DNA from: CAIOZA01 sp964464375
GTDB taxonomy: Bacteria > Bacteroidota > Ignavibacteria > Kapaibacteriales > UBA2268
DNA: 64,000 bases
Direction of reading: 5' to 3'
Assembly (NCBI GenBank): GCA_964464375.1
Contig: CAYXFU010000002.1
Span: forward strand, 124,001-188,000
The notes beneath the pieces are model-generated. The model was given only the letters and a program-made list of their open reading frames with translations, had not been told where the DNA came from and searched no databases. Numbering within the stretch: position 1 is the stretch's first letter; the number at the start of each line of letters is the position of its first letter. Made by a program: the position numbers and the translations under genes. Shown here one piece after another: positions 51,879-61,495 of this stretch.

Positions 51879-54455
51879 ATGAAAAGAAATATGATGACAT
51901 TGATTGCAGTGATGGGATTTATTGGATTCCTTAGCACAGCAATTGCACAGCAAGAGAAACCACTTCCACCAACATATTTTTCTATGACGAAAATGTCAGA
52001 TGGTAAAGTCGGAACAACTTTTCTTCTAAAATTCAAAGTTGCCCAACAAGGAACTGTTCCTAACGCTTTTCAGGTATATCAGGCACCAGGTAAAACTGAT
52101 CACAAACCAAATTTCAGAGTCATTAAATCAATGTCTGCTGAGCATAACAACACAGAATATAGCTTTATTATGGTTTTTGGACCAGGTCAATATTCATTCT
52201 TTGTGACTTCAGGTCTAAAAGAAAATGGGGTTTTTCTTGAAAGTGATCCCAGTAATTTTGTGTTCTTGAACGTCGAAGGAAACAATCAGCAAATGATTAA
52301 AATCGTTTCGAAGCCAGAACATGACGGAAAAGTTAAGATCAATACTGCTTGGCAGTATCAAGTGAAGGCTCAAGCGAACTTTCAAACAACTATAAATTAT
52401 GCATTTGATGGTACGGTTCCAGATGGCGTAACAATTGATCAGACAACTGGTTTAATATCATGGACACCAACAACACTTGGAGTTTTTGAATTCAAAGTAA
52501 AAGCTTATTCTGTCGAATCACCAACTATTTTTGCAATTCAGTCATTAAGAATAACTGTTGTTAATAGCGATGATGGAAAACCACCTGTAGCATGTGCAAA
52601 AATCAATGGTCTGATCAAATACGACGATGGAACTAATGCAACCGAAGGAAAAGTTAAAATTTGGTTAGTTTTAAATAAAATTCCTCAAAAAATTCTTTTC
52701 GAAACAAAAATTGCTGTCGATGGCACTTATTCAATAGAAGTTCCAGCTGGTGATTACATTGTAATGGCTGAAGGTAAAACATTTGACAGAAAATACTGGG
52801 AAAATACAAATGAATTAAAAGATGCTACTGTTATAACTGTTGCATGCAGCACCATAACTGATATTAACCTTACAGTAACACAGAGAACTGATGATGATCA
52901 TCCAATAGCATGTGCAAAAATCAATGGATTGATTAAATTTGAAGATGGTACTCCTGTCTCAGAAGGAGAAGTTAAAGCATGGGTAGTTAATAATACGAAT
53001 AAAGAATATCCAAAATTTGAAGCTAAACTAGCACAGGATGGTACTTATTCTTTGGATGTTCCAGCAGGAAGTTATATAATGATGGTTGAAGGTCATTCAT
53101 TCCATAAAAGATATTGGGAAAATACCAATGACTTGAAAGATGCAACAGTTATAACTTTAGCTTGCAATTCTACAACCGATATTAATCTTTCTGTAGTTAA
53201 AAAAGTTGAACCCAAAAAATATACTGTTTCGGGTACAGTTCTTGACGCATCTAACAATAATCCACTTCTGGCAGTTGTTGAATTTACACCAAATGGTGAT
53301 AACCATAATCAAGGTAAAGAAGATAAGAAAAAAATATCTGTTAAAACAAATGCCGATGGTCATTATTCAATCGAATTATCTAATGCTTTTACTTATACTG
53401 CTTTTGGCAGACCTGCAGAAATTGGTATGGGTTATTACGGACAATATTTTGATCACGTATCAAGTGTTCTTGAATCTACAACATTGACTTTAACTGCTGA
53501 CAGAACAGATGTTAATTTTGGATTAACTTCAGTACAAACCGGAGAAAATGGTACTTTAAGTGGTGTAATACTAGATTCTAATAAAGTTGGTTTAGTATCT
53601 CAGGTAGTTGCCTATCTGATTGATTCAAAAAATAATAGTGATAAGAAATTTATCTATAAAGTTACTGCAACATCCGAAGCCAATGGTAATTTTAAACTTG
53701 ATAACTTGGTTTTTGGAAATTATGTAATATTCTCAGCACCAGATGTTAAAGACTGGGTGCCAGGCTACTATCTTGATGGTAAAAACGTTGTAAAGGGCTG
53801 GAAAGATGCAACAGTTGTTGTAATCGACAAAGCCGATAACGGATCAATTACAATCAGTCATACTGCAAAGCATGAACATGGTATTGCACATATCAAAGGT
53901 AGAGTTAAAGAAGGACATCATCAGTTATTCAATGCTAATGGTAATTCTAATTTAGTTGACACTTATGTCCCCGGAACTGTCCTTTATGTATATTCAAGCA
54001 CAGGTGAAGTAATTGATTTCGCAATAGCAGATGCTGACGGAAATTATCTAATGCAGGGATTGAGTGAAGGCACAAATACAATGATGGCTGACAAAGTTGG
54101 CTACAATCCTTCGATCACAAATGTAACAACCGATTACAAAGCAAATCGCGATGTTACTGCAGATGTTCTTTTACTTTCTCAGATAGAAGCAGGTGTGTAT
54201 GACATTATTACAACAGGAGTTTCTGTCTATCCAAATCCTGCAAATGATTTAGTTAATGTTAAGCTTACAGAAAATGCAGAAGTAAATTCAGTAGAATTGG
54301 TTGATATTTCAGGATTATTTAGAGTTAACCCAATGTACTATTTTTCAAATGGAATGTTGTCCATTCAGCTCAATGGCTTGGGAACTGGATTATATATGAT
54401 GAGAATCGAAACAGGAAATTCGTCTATAATAGTTCCGGTAATAATAGCACCCTAA
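51879..54455 (+). CDS. Secreted multidomain protein with carboxypeptidase-regulatory-like repeats and T9SS tail
   Basis: An 858-residue secreted protein. After a signal peptide (1-23) comes an N-terminal domain to about 140, a putative Ig module (He_PIG type: PDGVTIDQTTGLISWTPTTL near 185), two near-identical tandem domains (CAKINGLIKYDDGT and CAKINGLIKFEDGT, period 106 residues), then two or three CarboxypepD_reg-like folds (YTVSGTVLDASNNNPLLAVV; GTLSGVILDSNKVGLVSQVV) and a T9SS type A tail (GVSVYPNPANDLVNVKL to the end). Such proteins are surface adhesins or matrix scaffolds; no enzyme site seen. A strong GGAGG ribosome site sits just before the ATG, and the ECF-like promoter lies upstream. 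Confidence 0.85.
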   Translation: MKRNMMTLIAVMGFIGFLSTAIAQQEKPLPPTYFSMTKMSDGKVGTTFLLKFKVAQQGTVPNAFQVYQAPGKTDHKPNFRVIKSMSAEHNNTEYSFIMVFGPGQYSFFVTSGLKENGVFLESDPSNFVFLNVEGNNQQMIKIVSKPEHDGKVKINTAWQYQVKAQANFQTTINYAFDGTVPDGVTIDQTTGLISWTPTTLGVFEFKVKAYSVESPTIFAIQSLRITVVNSDDGKPPVACAKINGLIKYDDGTNATEGKVKIWLVLNKIPQKILFETKIAVDGTYSIEVPAGDYIVMAEGKTFDRKYWENTNELKDATVITVACSTITDINLTVTQRTDDDHPIACAKINGLIKFEDGTPVSEGEVKAWVVNNTNKEYPKFEAKLAQDGTYSLDVPAGSYIMMVEGHSFHKRYWENTNDLKDATVITLACNSTTDINLSVVKKVEPKKYTVSGTVLDASNNNPLLAVVEFTPNGDNHNQGKEDKKKISVKTNADGHYSIELSNAFTYTAFGRPAEIGMGYYGQYFDHVSSVLESTTLTLTADRTDVNFGLTSVQTGENGTLSGVILDSNKVGLVSQVVAYLIDSKNNSDKKFIYKVTATSEANGNFKLDNLVFGNYVIFSAPDVKDWVPGYYLDGKNVVKGWKDATVVVIDKADNGSITISHTAKHEHGIAHIKGRVKEGHHQLFNANGNSNLVDTYVPGTVLYVYSSTGEVIDFAIADADGNYLMQGLSEGTNTMMADKVGYNPSITNVTTDYKANRDVTADVLLLSQIEAGVYDIITTGVSVYPNPANDLVNVKLTENAEVNSVELVDISGLFRVNPMYYFSNGMLSIQLNGLGTGLYMMRIETGNSSIIVPVIIAP
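52591..53200 (+). repeat. Tandem duplication inside the secreted protein gene
   Basis: Two copies with a 318-base period (52591-52908 and 52909-53200). Both DNA (CATGTGCAAAAATCAATGG at each start) and protein (KYWENTNELKDATVIT versus RYWENTNDLKDATVIT) are still similar, so the duplication is fairly recent and in frame. Confidence 0.85.
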
Positions 54456-54479
54456 TAATATTGATTTGTTCTAAAGTTA

Positions 54480-54514
54480 ATGTCACCTGTGCAAAGCGGG
54501 TGGCATTTCTTTTT
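54480..54514 (+). terminator. Terminator after the secreted protein gene
   Basis: ATGTCACCTG (54480-54489) pairs with CGGGTGGCAT (54497-54506), two G-T pairs, seven-base loop, followed by TTCTTTTT. Confidence 0.85.
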
Positions 54515-54526
54515 GAGTTAATCTCA

Positions 54527-54556
54527 TTGATAAAATCAAAAATATTTGTAAATTTG
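54527..54556 (+). promoter_or_regulatory. Predicted promoter of tRNA-Leu
   Basis: TTGA (54527-54530), 18 bases, TAAATTTG (54549-54556), with the tRNA starting 15 bases after it. Same spacing and -7 element as for the CAU tRNA. Confidence 0.5.
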
Positions 54557-54570
54557 TAATCCAATTAAAA

Positions 54571-54654
54571 GCCCGGATGGCGAAATTGGCAGACGCGCTA
54601 CATTCAGGGTGTAGTGAGGGCAACCTCGTGCAAGTTCAAGTCTTGTTCCGGGCA
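54571..54654 (+). tRNA. tRNA-Leu (CAG anticodon)
   Basis: Acceptor GCCCGGA pairs with TCCGGGC (54647-54653), anticodon stem CTACA/TGTAG encloses TTCAGGG with CAG at 54605-54607, and a long variable arm (TGAGGGCAACCTCGT) marks a class II tRNA. A73 is present; CCA is not encoded. Confidence 0.95.
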
Positions 54655-54877
54655 CTTACTTGAAAAATAAGACAAATAATTGTAATCTTTGGATTTAACA
54701 TTTAAGCTAAATTTAGCGGTTTTTCCTCGCTCATCCTTTTGAATCTCATAACCGTTGTGAAACTGTTTCCTCCAAAATTCATAAAAATATAAATGACAAC
54801 TTGGGATTTATGTGAAAATATCCTATTTCTTCGATCTTCTAGAAAATTCAATGTGATGTATAATGCTCTTTATTGGA

Positions 54878-56017
54878 TTAGTCATAACTAAGGGGAAGAA
54901 CAACAGTTAATTCAGTACCTTGGTTAAGGACTGAATTACAAACAACCACCCCTTTGAGTAAATCAACATACCCTTTAACTATTGCGAGACCTAATCCTGT
55001 TGTGATTTCGTTTGCAGTAGGTCTGTTTGAGAGCTTCCTGAATTTTTCGAAAAGAAGTGGGATTTCGTCCTCAGAGATTCCGGGACCTTCGTCTTTAATG
55101 CGAAAGCGAACATATTGCTTATTGTCCTCTTCATGTTGGTCAATTACAATCGATACCTTCTTATTGAATGGTGAAAAAGTAATTGCATTTGCAAGTATGT
55201 TATCAAGCAACTGTCTGAGTTTTGAAAAATCAGTATTGATTGAAAGTTTACCCGTTTCATTTGTGAGTAGGATTTCAATGTTCTTAGAGTAAGAATGTGC
55301 GGCATTGTCCTGCAAAATTATCTCACCAATGAGCTCAACGGAAATATCATCAGTCATAACTTCGAGTCTTCCTTCGTCAATAGCATTTACCTCCAGCATG
55401 TTTGTTATAATGCTTAGCATCCCTTCGGCAGAAGTACGAATGTCATTCATAAATTCCTTTATTTCTTCAACTGAAAACGAGAGGAATTTATCAATAATTA
55501 GCTTAGAGAATCCATGAATAACTTTCAAAGGATTTTTTAGATCATGTGCCGCTATGGATAAGAATTTGTTTTTCTCGAAATTTAGACCCAAAAGATGCAT
55601 ATTCTGCCACAAGATAGTTTGTCTGGCTCGACGGAGATCGACATGAGTCTTGACACGAACAAGAAGTTCTTCAGCTTCGAATGGTTTAGTAATATAGTCC
55701 ACTGCACCAAGATGAAATCCTTCAACCATATCTTCGAGCTGGATGCGTGCAGTAACAAAAATAACAGGTATATCTGCAGTATCTGGATTTTCTTTGATTG
55801 CTTTACAAGTAAGAAATCCATTCATTTCAGGCATCATGATGTCGAGTACAATAAGGTCAGGAATGATCTCTCCTGCTATACGAACTGCATCGCGTCCAGA
55901 TGTGGTTATTGATATCCGATAATCTGTAAGAATATTACCCAGTACCTGAAGGTTTTCTATCTGGTCATCTACAAGAAGTAGAAGAGGCTTTTCATCGAAC
56001 TGAATTTCATTTTTCAT
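54878..56017 (-). CDS. Receiver-histidine kinase hybrid
   Basis: A 379-residue soluble protein with the receiver first: LLLVDDQIENLQVLGNIL, phospho-acceptor Asp in PDLIVLDIMMPEMNGFL near residue 58 and the Lys of AVDYITKPF near 109. A short linker leads to a HisKA helix (FLSIAAHDLKNPLKVIHGFS, His near 158) and a HATPase domain (N box NILANAITFS, G1 KDEGPGISEDE, G2 GLGLAIVKGYVDLL). There is no membrane segment or sensor domain, so it probably takes its signal through phosphorylation of its own receiver by another kinase. It is single, transcribed away from the TPR-transglutaminase gene, and no partner response regulator is next to it. Confidence 0.93.
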   Translation of the reverse strand: MKNEIQFDEKPLLLLVDDQIENLQVLGNILTDYRISITTSGRDAVRIAGEIIPDLIVLDIMMPEMNGFLTCKAIKENPDTADIPVIFVTARIQLEDMVEGFHLGAVDYITKPFEAEELLVRVKTHVDLRRARQTILWQNMHLLGLNFEKNKFLSIAAHDLKNPLKVIHGFSKLIIDKFLSFSVEEIKEFMNDIRTSAEGMLSIITNMLEVNAIDEGRLEVMTDDISVELIGEIILQDNAAHSYSKNIEILLTNETGKLSINTDFSKLRQLLDNILANAITFSPFNKKVSIVIDQHEEDNKQYVRFRIKDEGPGISEDEIPLLFEKFRKLSNRPTANEITTGLGLAIVKGYVDLLKGVVVCNSVLNQGTELTVVLPLSYD

Positions 56018-56237
56018 ACGTCTAATCTGAAAATTGTAACATGCAAATACAAAAATTTAAATTTTAAGAAATACCATTTCAAAAATTAAAATAAATAGTA
56101 AACTATAATTAAGCAAAATATGAATAATATAACAAAAGGCAAAGGAAATTGAATATAAGTAAAGAAGAATTATTTGTAATTTGCTAACTAAAATTTAGAC
56201 TTCAATGAAAAATTCATATTTATAATTGGGATAATTT

Positions 56238-59200
56238 ATGGAAAGATTAGGTATAAGCTTAAAACTATTTGTAATTTTAATAATAACTCTACCAGGTATG
56301 GTTTTGATATCAGGTCAGAGTCTGGACGAAGCATGGAATTCGTTTGACAGAAACGATCATAATAACGCGAAGGAGTTGTTTTCCCTGGCGAGTAAAGAAA
56401 ATATAAATGATAGAGTTGAAGCTAACCTTATGTTGTTATTGTTGATCAGTCAAGAGAGCCGAGAGTCTGACTGTCTTAAATATCTCAAAGAAGTCTATCC
56501 GTTGTTAGACAACCCTAATCCATATTTAATGGCTCTTTGGTCTTCAAAAGCTATTATGAGATATCCTGCTAGAAAAGATGAAAATCTCACTGATTACCTT
56601 GAGGAATTATCCGATAATCCCAAGATTGACGGCACAGTCAAAGCTTGGATACATGAAATTTTGGAGCAAAGATATGACTGGCATTACAATTCGTCTAAGT
56701 CCAATAAAGCAGGGGAGAAGATAGGAGCGATTTATAATTGGCAGGCAGTTGGAGCCTTCGAGAATATTTCCGCCAGTGGCTTCGATAAGAGCTTTCCTCC
56801 AATTGATCATCCTGAGGCAGATTATATTTTTAGGAACAGAGAAGGAGCGACTGTAAAATGGTTTAATGTTGTTAAACCAGCAGTTGGCAAATGGATGAAT
56901 CTTGCCATGAATTTTGCTTTTTCAAATTCAATAATTTATACACAAACATTCTGTAAAAGTACAATTGACCAAGAAGTTCAATTCAGAATAGGTACCTCAG
57001 GCTCTATTAAAGTTTGGATAAACGATAATTTAGTACTAAGTGAAGCTGAAGAACGAAATAATGGATTAGATACCTACATTTCAACAATTAAGCTAAATGC
57101 AGGTGTAAACAGGATATTGGTACAGATTGGTGCCAGCGAAATCGATAATTGTAATTTCCAGGCTAGAATTACTAATAATCTTGGTGACCCAATAAAGGAT
57201 TTGATATATTCAAATGAGTATTCCCCTTATCAAAAAGAAACAGATTATAAATCTAATCAAATAAATTCACCGGCTGAAGCTTATTTTCAGCAAAAAATTT
57301 CAGAAAACCCTGATAAATTGTTTTATTACTTGCTATTGGCTGAGGTTTATCTAATGAATGATAAAACCTTTGAAGCTCGAAAATTACTTACTGATGCTCA
57401 GAAATTATCCCCGAATTCTAGTTATTTGCTTATAAAAATTATGGAAGTTTATTCCAGAACCAAAAACATGACTTCTCTAAGTTTGGTCATCGAAAAATTC
57501 AAAGATATTGATCCTGATAACCCTGATGCCCTAGAGTATATATTCAATGAAGAATTGGATAAAGATAATTATGACGAAGCTAAGAAAATCCTTGAGCGAA
57601 TAAAGGCTAAAATCATGGTATCACCTGATATTATTGATAAAGAGATTTCTATAGCTTATAAAGAGAAAAGAATAGATGATATGATAAAGCTTGTGGACAA
57701 AGGTTATGATTTATACCCATATCATTTGAATTTTGTTAATATGAAATATGCTGTTGAAATGAATGTTAAGCAAAACAAAAAGAATGCTGTAAATATTCTC
57801 GAAGATTATCTTGATAAAAATAATAATTATACGATTAGAGAGAAATTAGCTGAACATTATGCAGAATTAGGAGATATAAACTCCTTCATTTCAAATTTTA
57901 AACTAATAATTGAAAATGAACCTAATTCAATTAGTCGATATTATCAAATTGCTTCAAAGTACTACGACATTCAAAAATACACAGAGTCGCTCGAGAATAT
58001 CAAAAAGTGCATCGAAATTGCTCCTTATGTTGGGGCATATTATGAGCAACTCGGCAATACATACAAAGAATTAGGTGACAATGTCAACGCTAGACAAAGC
58101 TATATAAGGTGCCTGGAATTAAATCCATACAATTTTCAAGTTAGGGATAAGTTGAGAATACTGGATAATAAAAAGTCAATGTTCGAGTTATTTGAAACAT
58201 TAAACTACTATAAAATCTATAATGAGGCTCCATCTGCTGAAAAGTATCCAGGTGAATTCGCTTTGATATTGTTAAATAATGTAAATAAAATTGTTTATAC
58301 CGGCGGTGCCAGCGAAGAGAAGCACCATTATCTTGTCAAGATATTCACCAGCAAAGGAAGGGATATTTTCAAAGAGTTTTCAGTTCCTGTTATGAGAAAT
58401 CAAAGTTATATCATCGAAAAAGCAGAAGTACTAAAAAAAGATGGTAGCAAACTCAAAGCAGAAGTAAATGAAAATAATGTTGTTTTTACAAATCTTCAAG
58501 AAGGAGATGCTGTTTTACTTGTATATAAATTGCAAACTTTCCAGTTTGGTTCACTTTCCCAGTATTTTTCTGACAATTTCACTTTTACATCCTTTATACC
58601 CTATGTTGAAAAAAAATATGAACTAATCACAGCTTCAGATATTAAATTTGAATATAAAATGATGAATTCAGATATTAAACCAGAAATTAAAAAAATTCCA
58701 GATGAGTTTACTTATTATAATTGGAATAAATATAATCAACCTGGTGTAAACGAGGAATCTTATATGCCTAGTATTTTGGACTTTGGTGAGGTTTTATACA
58801 TTTCTTCCCTTCCAAGCTGGGATTTCATCTCTAAATGGTATCTCGATATTTCAAAAACAAAATCAAAATCAGATCATGAAACTAAAGAGGTAATTGAAAA
58901 GTTATTCCCTAATAAATCGAACATTAATCGATCCGAAATAGTAAAAACTATATATAACTACATTGTCAATAATATCAGATATAGTTCTATTCCATTCCGT
59001 CAGAGTGGAATTGTACCCCAAAAAGCAAGTAAAACAATCAATACACAAATGGGAGACTGCAAGGATGTTGCTACCTTGTTTGTTGCTCTTTGCAATGAAA
59101 TGAATATTAAGGCTACGTGGGTATTAGTTTCGACCAGAGACAATGGACTTAGCTCAATGCCATTACCATCGATTGACTTCAATCATTGCATTGCAACTGT

Positions 59201-59999
59201 TAATATTGATGATAAAAAATTCTATGTGGATTTAACAAATGATGACTTGCCTTTTGGAAATATCTACGGTTTAAATAATAATGCAATTGCTTTGGAAATT
59301 AATGAGAATCCTTTGACAACTATTTTTAATATAGCAGAGATTGAAAAAAATAATTCATGCTTCAGAAAAACTAATGTTACTTTTAAAAATGAAAAAATGA
59401 CTGTTGAGATAAACTCATTGAGAAGAGGTGGACTTGCCGCTTCAACAAGAGCTAACTACAAGAATAAATCAAAAGAAGAGCAAATGAAAGATATGTCCGA
59501 GGCAATTGCTTCAGATTATGCTAATATTAAATTGACTAGCCTCGATTTTAAATCAGGATTAAATGATAATTCTGATAGTATTGAGTATAGTTATATTTAT
59601 AATGTTAATAGAGTGTTCAATAAGATCAGTAATTTCTTTGCATTTAAAATTCCTTTAACAGATGCATACTCTCCAATTGAATTTTTAGCAAATGACGAAA
59701 GAAAATATCCAATAGATTTGTATCAGTTTTCTACAAGTGATGTCAAGGATGAAATTCTAAATATTATTATTCCTGACGATAAAGTTTTGGCAGAAATTCC
59801 AGAAACAGTTAAAATCAATTCACGATTTGCCGATTATTTACTTGAATTCCGATTGGAAGGAAATACTATAAATGTTCATAGATCTTTTATTCAAAAGGAA
59901 CTTAATGTCAAACCTTCAGAATATAAAGACTTACAGAAATTTTATAATGATGTAGTAAAAGCTGATGAAACTCAAATTGCTTTCAAAGCAAAAAAATAA
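56238..59999 (+). CDS. Exported TPR protein with DUF3857 and transglutaminase-like domains
   Basis: A 1253-residue protein with a signal peptide (about 1-27, ending VLISG before QS). Residues about 25-330 include a beta-sandwich (FRIGTSGSIKVWINDNLVLS), about 350-660 are tetratricopeptide repeats (YYLLLAEVYLMNDKTFEARK; YYEQLGNTYKELGDNVNARQ), followed by a DUF3857 beta domain and a transglutaminase-like fold. The Cys-His-Asp triad is visible: QMGDCKDVATLFVALC near 942, DFNHCIATVNI near 983 and FYVDLTNDDLPFG near 997. It may be a periplasmic or surface peptidase or cross-linker; the function is unknown. DUF3857-transglutaminase proteins are common in Bacteroidota. It is a single gene divergent from the kinase. 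Confidence 0.85.
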   Translation: MERLGISLKLFVILIITLPGMVLISGQSLDEAWNSFDRNDHNNAKELFSLASKENINDRVEANLMLLLLISQESRESDCLKYLKEVYPLLDNPNPYLMALWSSKAIMRYPARKDENLTDYLEELSDNPKIDGTVKAWIHEILEQRYDWHYNSSKSNKAGEKIGAIYNWQAVGAFENISASGFDKSFPPIDHPEADYIFRNREGATVKWFNVVKPAVGKWMNLAMNFAFSNSIIYTQTFCKSTIDQEVQFRIGTSGSIKVWINDNLVLSEAEERNNGLDTYISTIKLNAGVNRILVQIGASEIDNCNFQARITNNLGDPIKDLIYSNEYSPYQKETDYKSNQINSPAEAYFQQKISENPDKLFYYLLLAEVYLMNDKTFEARKLLTDAQKLSPNSSYLLIKIMEVYSRTKNMTSLSLVIEKFKDIDPDNPDALEYIFNEELDKDNYDEAKKILERIKAKIMVSPDIIDKEISIAYKEKRIDDMIKLVDKGYDLYPYHLNFVNMKYAVEMNVKQNKKNAVNILEDYLDKNNNYTIREKLAEHYAELGDINSFISNFKLIIENEPNSISRYYQIASKYYDIQKYTESLENIKKCIEIAPYVGAYYEQLGNTYKELGDNVNARQSYIRCLELNPYNFQVRDKLRILDNKKSMFELFETLNYYKIYNEAPSAEKYPGEFALILLNNVNKIVYTGGASEEKHHYLVKIFTSKGRDIFKEFSVPVMRNQSYIIEKAEVLKKDGSKLKAEVNENNVVFTNLQEGDAVLLVYKLQTFQFGSLSQYFSDNFTFTSFIPYVEKKYELITASDIKFEYKMMNSDIKPEIKKIPDEFTYYNWNKYNQPGVNEESYMPSILDFGEVLYISSLPSWDFISKWYLDISKTKSKSDHETKEVIEKLFPNKSNINRSEIVKTIYNYIVNNIRYSSIPFRQSGIVPQKASKTINTQMGDCKDVATLFVALCNEMNIKATWVLVSTRDNGLSSMPLPSIDFNHCIATVNIDDKKFYVDLTNDDLPFGNIYGLNNNAIALEINENPLTTIFNIAEIEKNNSCFRKTNVTFKNEKMTVEINSLRRGGLAASTRANYKNKSKEEQMKDMSEAIASDYANIKLTSLDFKSGLNDNSDSIEYSYIYNVNRVFNKISNFFAFKIPLTDAYSPIEFLANDERKYPIDLYQFSTSDVKDEILNIIIPDDKVLAEIPETVKINSRFADYLLEFRLEGNTINVHRSFIQKELNVKPSEYKDLQKFYNDVVKADETQIAFKAKK

Positions 60000-60121
60000 T
60001 TTATGTCTTTCAAAGGCATAGATGTCAGAGGAAATTTTCTAATTCTTTCTCTGGCAATATTAAAATTTAATAATACGTCTTCAAATCAAAATTTATTATT
60101 TTAGAAATATTAGTTACAAAA

Positions 60122-61483
60122 ATGTTAGTAACCAAATTTGGTGGAACTTCAGTTAAAGATGAAATAGCCATTTCGAGATTAGCTGATATTATCAGAAATA
60201 AAAAGGGTAAAGTAATTGTTATAGTTTCAGCTATGTCTGGAATTACAGATACTCTTATTGGGATTATCAATCAATTAAAGCAAAATAACCTCCAAAATGC
60301 CTTAGCATTTTTGAATCAAATATTTGATCGGCACAATCAAGTTTGTCATAAGCTTGGGCTTAGCTCAACAGCTAATGAGTTTATCAATTCCAAAAGAACT
60401 CAACTTGAACAGCTTGTAAGGGCTTTGAATGTTCTTGGAGAAATCAGTCCAAAATCTTATGATATGATCGTATCAACTGGGGAGATTCTCAGTTCATTTA
60501 TTGTAGCTGAGTATTTTAGTTTAGGTAATGAAAAAGCAGATCATCTTGATTCGAGAGATGTTATCAAATCTGATTCTAACTTTGGTGAATCCAATGTTGA
60601 TTTTGATGCTACATTCGTTTTATGCAAAAAAATAATCCTTCCTAAGTTAAAAAAATCCAGAGTCATTGTTTGTGGTGGCTTTATTGCCTCTGATAAGCTT
60701 GGTAACACAACAACCTTAGGTAGAGGTGGTTCTGATTATTCAGCCGCTATCATTGCCTCTGCCCTTCAAGCCGATAATCTGGAAATCTGGACTGATGTTT
60801 CTGGAATAATGACTTCCGATCCACGGCTAATTCAAAATGCCCGGATAATTAAAGAATTGACCTATACTGAAGCCGCCGAATTAGCATATTTCGGTGCTAA
60901 GGTACTTCATCCTAAAACAATTCAACCTGCAGTAAAAAATCAGATTCCTGTTTGGGTCAAAAACAGTTATGTACCCGATCATCCCGGAACAAAGATCGTA
61001 TCGAAAAGTAATCATAAAAAGATTATTAAAGCTATTGCTTTCCGAAAAAATATCATAGTAATTAGTGTCAATTCCAACAGAATGCTTGGTGCTTATGGCT
61101 TCCTGAGCAAGGTTTTCGAAGTATTTAGCCGGTACGAAACATCAGTTGATATTGTTACTACCTCTGAAGTTAGCATTAGTTTGACTATCGATGACGACAC
61201 AAACTTGAACAAAATTAAAACCGAACTTCAAAAGATAGGTGATATTGAAATAAAGAAGGATTATGCTATTATCTGTTCAGTCGGAGAAGGTATCAGAGAT
61301 ACAGCTGGCATTGCCGCTAAATTTTTTGGTGTACTCAAAGGGATAAATATTCTGATGGTTAGCATAGGAGCTTCTGAGGTCAATATCAGTATTATTGTTA
61401 AGGAAACCGATCTTAATAAAGCTGTAACATTACTTCATCACGAGTTTTTCGATAATTTAAATGACAAAGAAATTTTTTATTAA
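60122..61483 (+). CDS. lysC: Aspartate kinase
   Basis: A 453-residue monofunctional aspartokinase. The N-terminal KFGGTSVKDEIAISRLADII and VIVSAMSGITDTL, then GRGGSDYSAAIIASALQAD and IWTDVSGIMTSDPRLI form the amino-acid kinase domain; two ACT domains follow (FEVFSRYETSVDIVTTSEVS near 340; AAKFFGVLKGINILMVSIGA near 410), so feedback control by lysine or threonine is likely. It phosphorylates aspartate, the first step to lysine, threonine and methionine. lysA follows 12 bases downstream, which suggests that this copy serves lysine/diaminopimelate synthesis. Confidence 0.96.
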   Translation: MLVTKFGGTSVKDEIAISRLADIIRNKKGKVIVIVSAMSGITDTLIGIINQLKQNNLQNALAFLNQIFDRHNQVCHKLGLSSTANEFINSKRTQLEQLVRALNVLGEISPKSYDMIVSTGEILSSFIVAEYFSLGNEKADHLDSRDVIKSDSNFGESNVDFDATFVLCKKIILPKLKKSRVIVCGGFIASDKLGNTTTLGRGGSDYSAAIIASALQADNLEIWTDVSGIMTSDPRLIQNARIIKELTYTEAAELAYFGAKVLHPKTIQPAVKNQIPVWVKNSYVPDHPGTKIVSKSNHKKIIKAIAFRKNIIVISVNSNRMLGAYGFLSKVFEVFSRYETSVDIVTTSEVSISLTIDDDTNLNKIKTELQKIGDIEIKKDYAIICSVGEGIRDTAGIAAKFFGVLKGINILMVSIGASEVNISIIVKETDLNKAVTLLHHEFFDNLNDKEIFY

Positions 61484-61495
61484 TATTATTTCAAT

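Noticed and set aside
54700..54735. Possible terminator after tRNA-Leu around GCTAAATTTAGC
   Set aside because: The palindrome leaves a stem of only four to five weak pairs with almost no loop.
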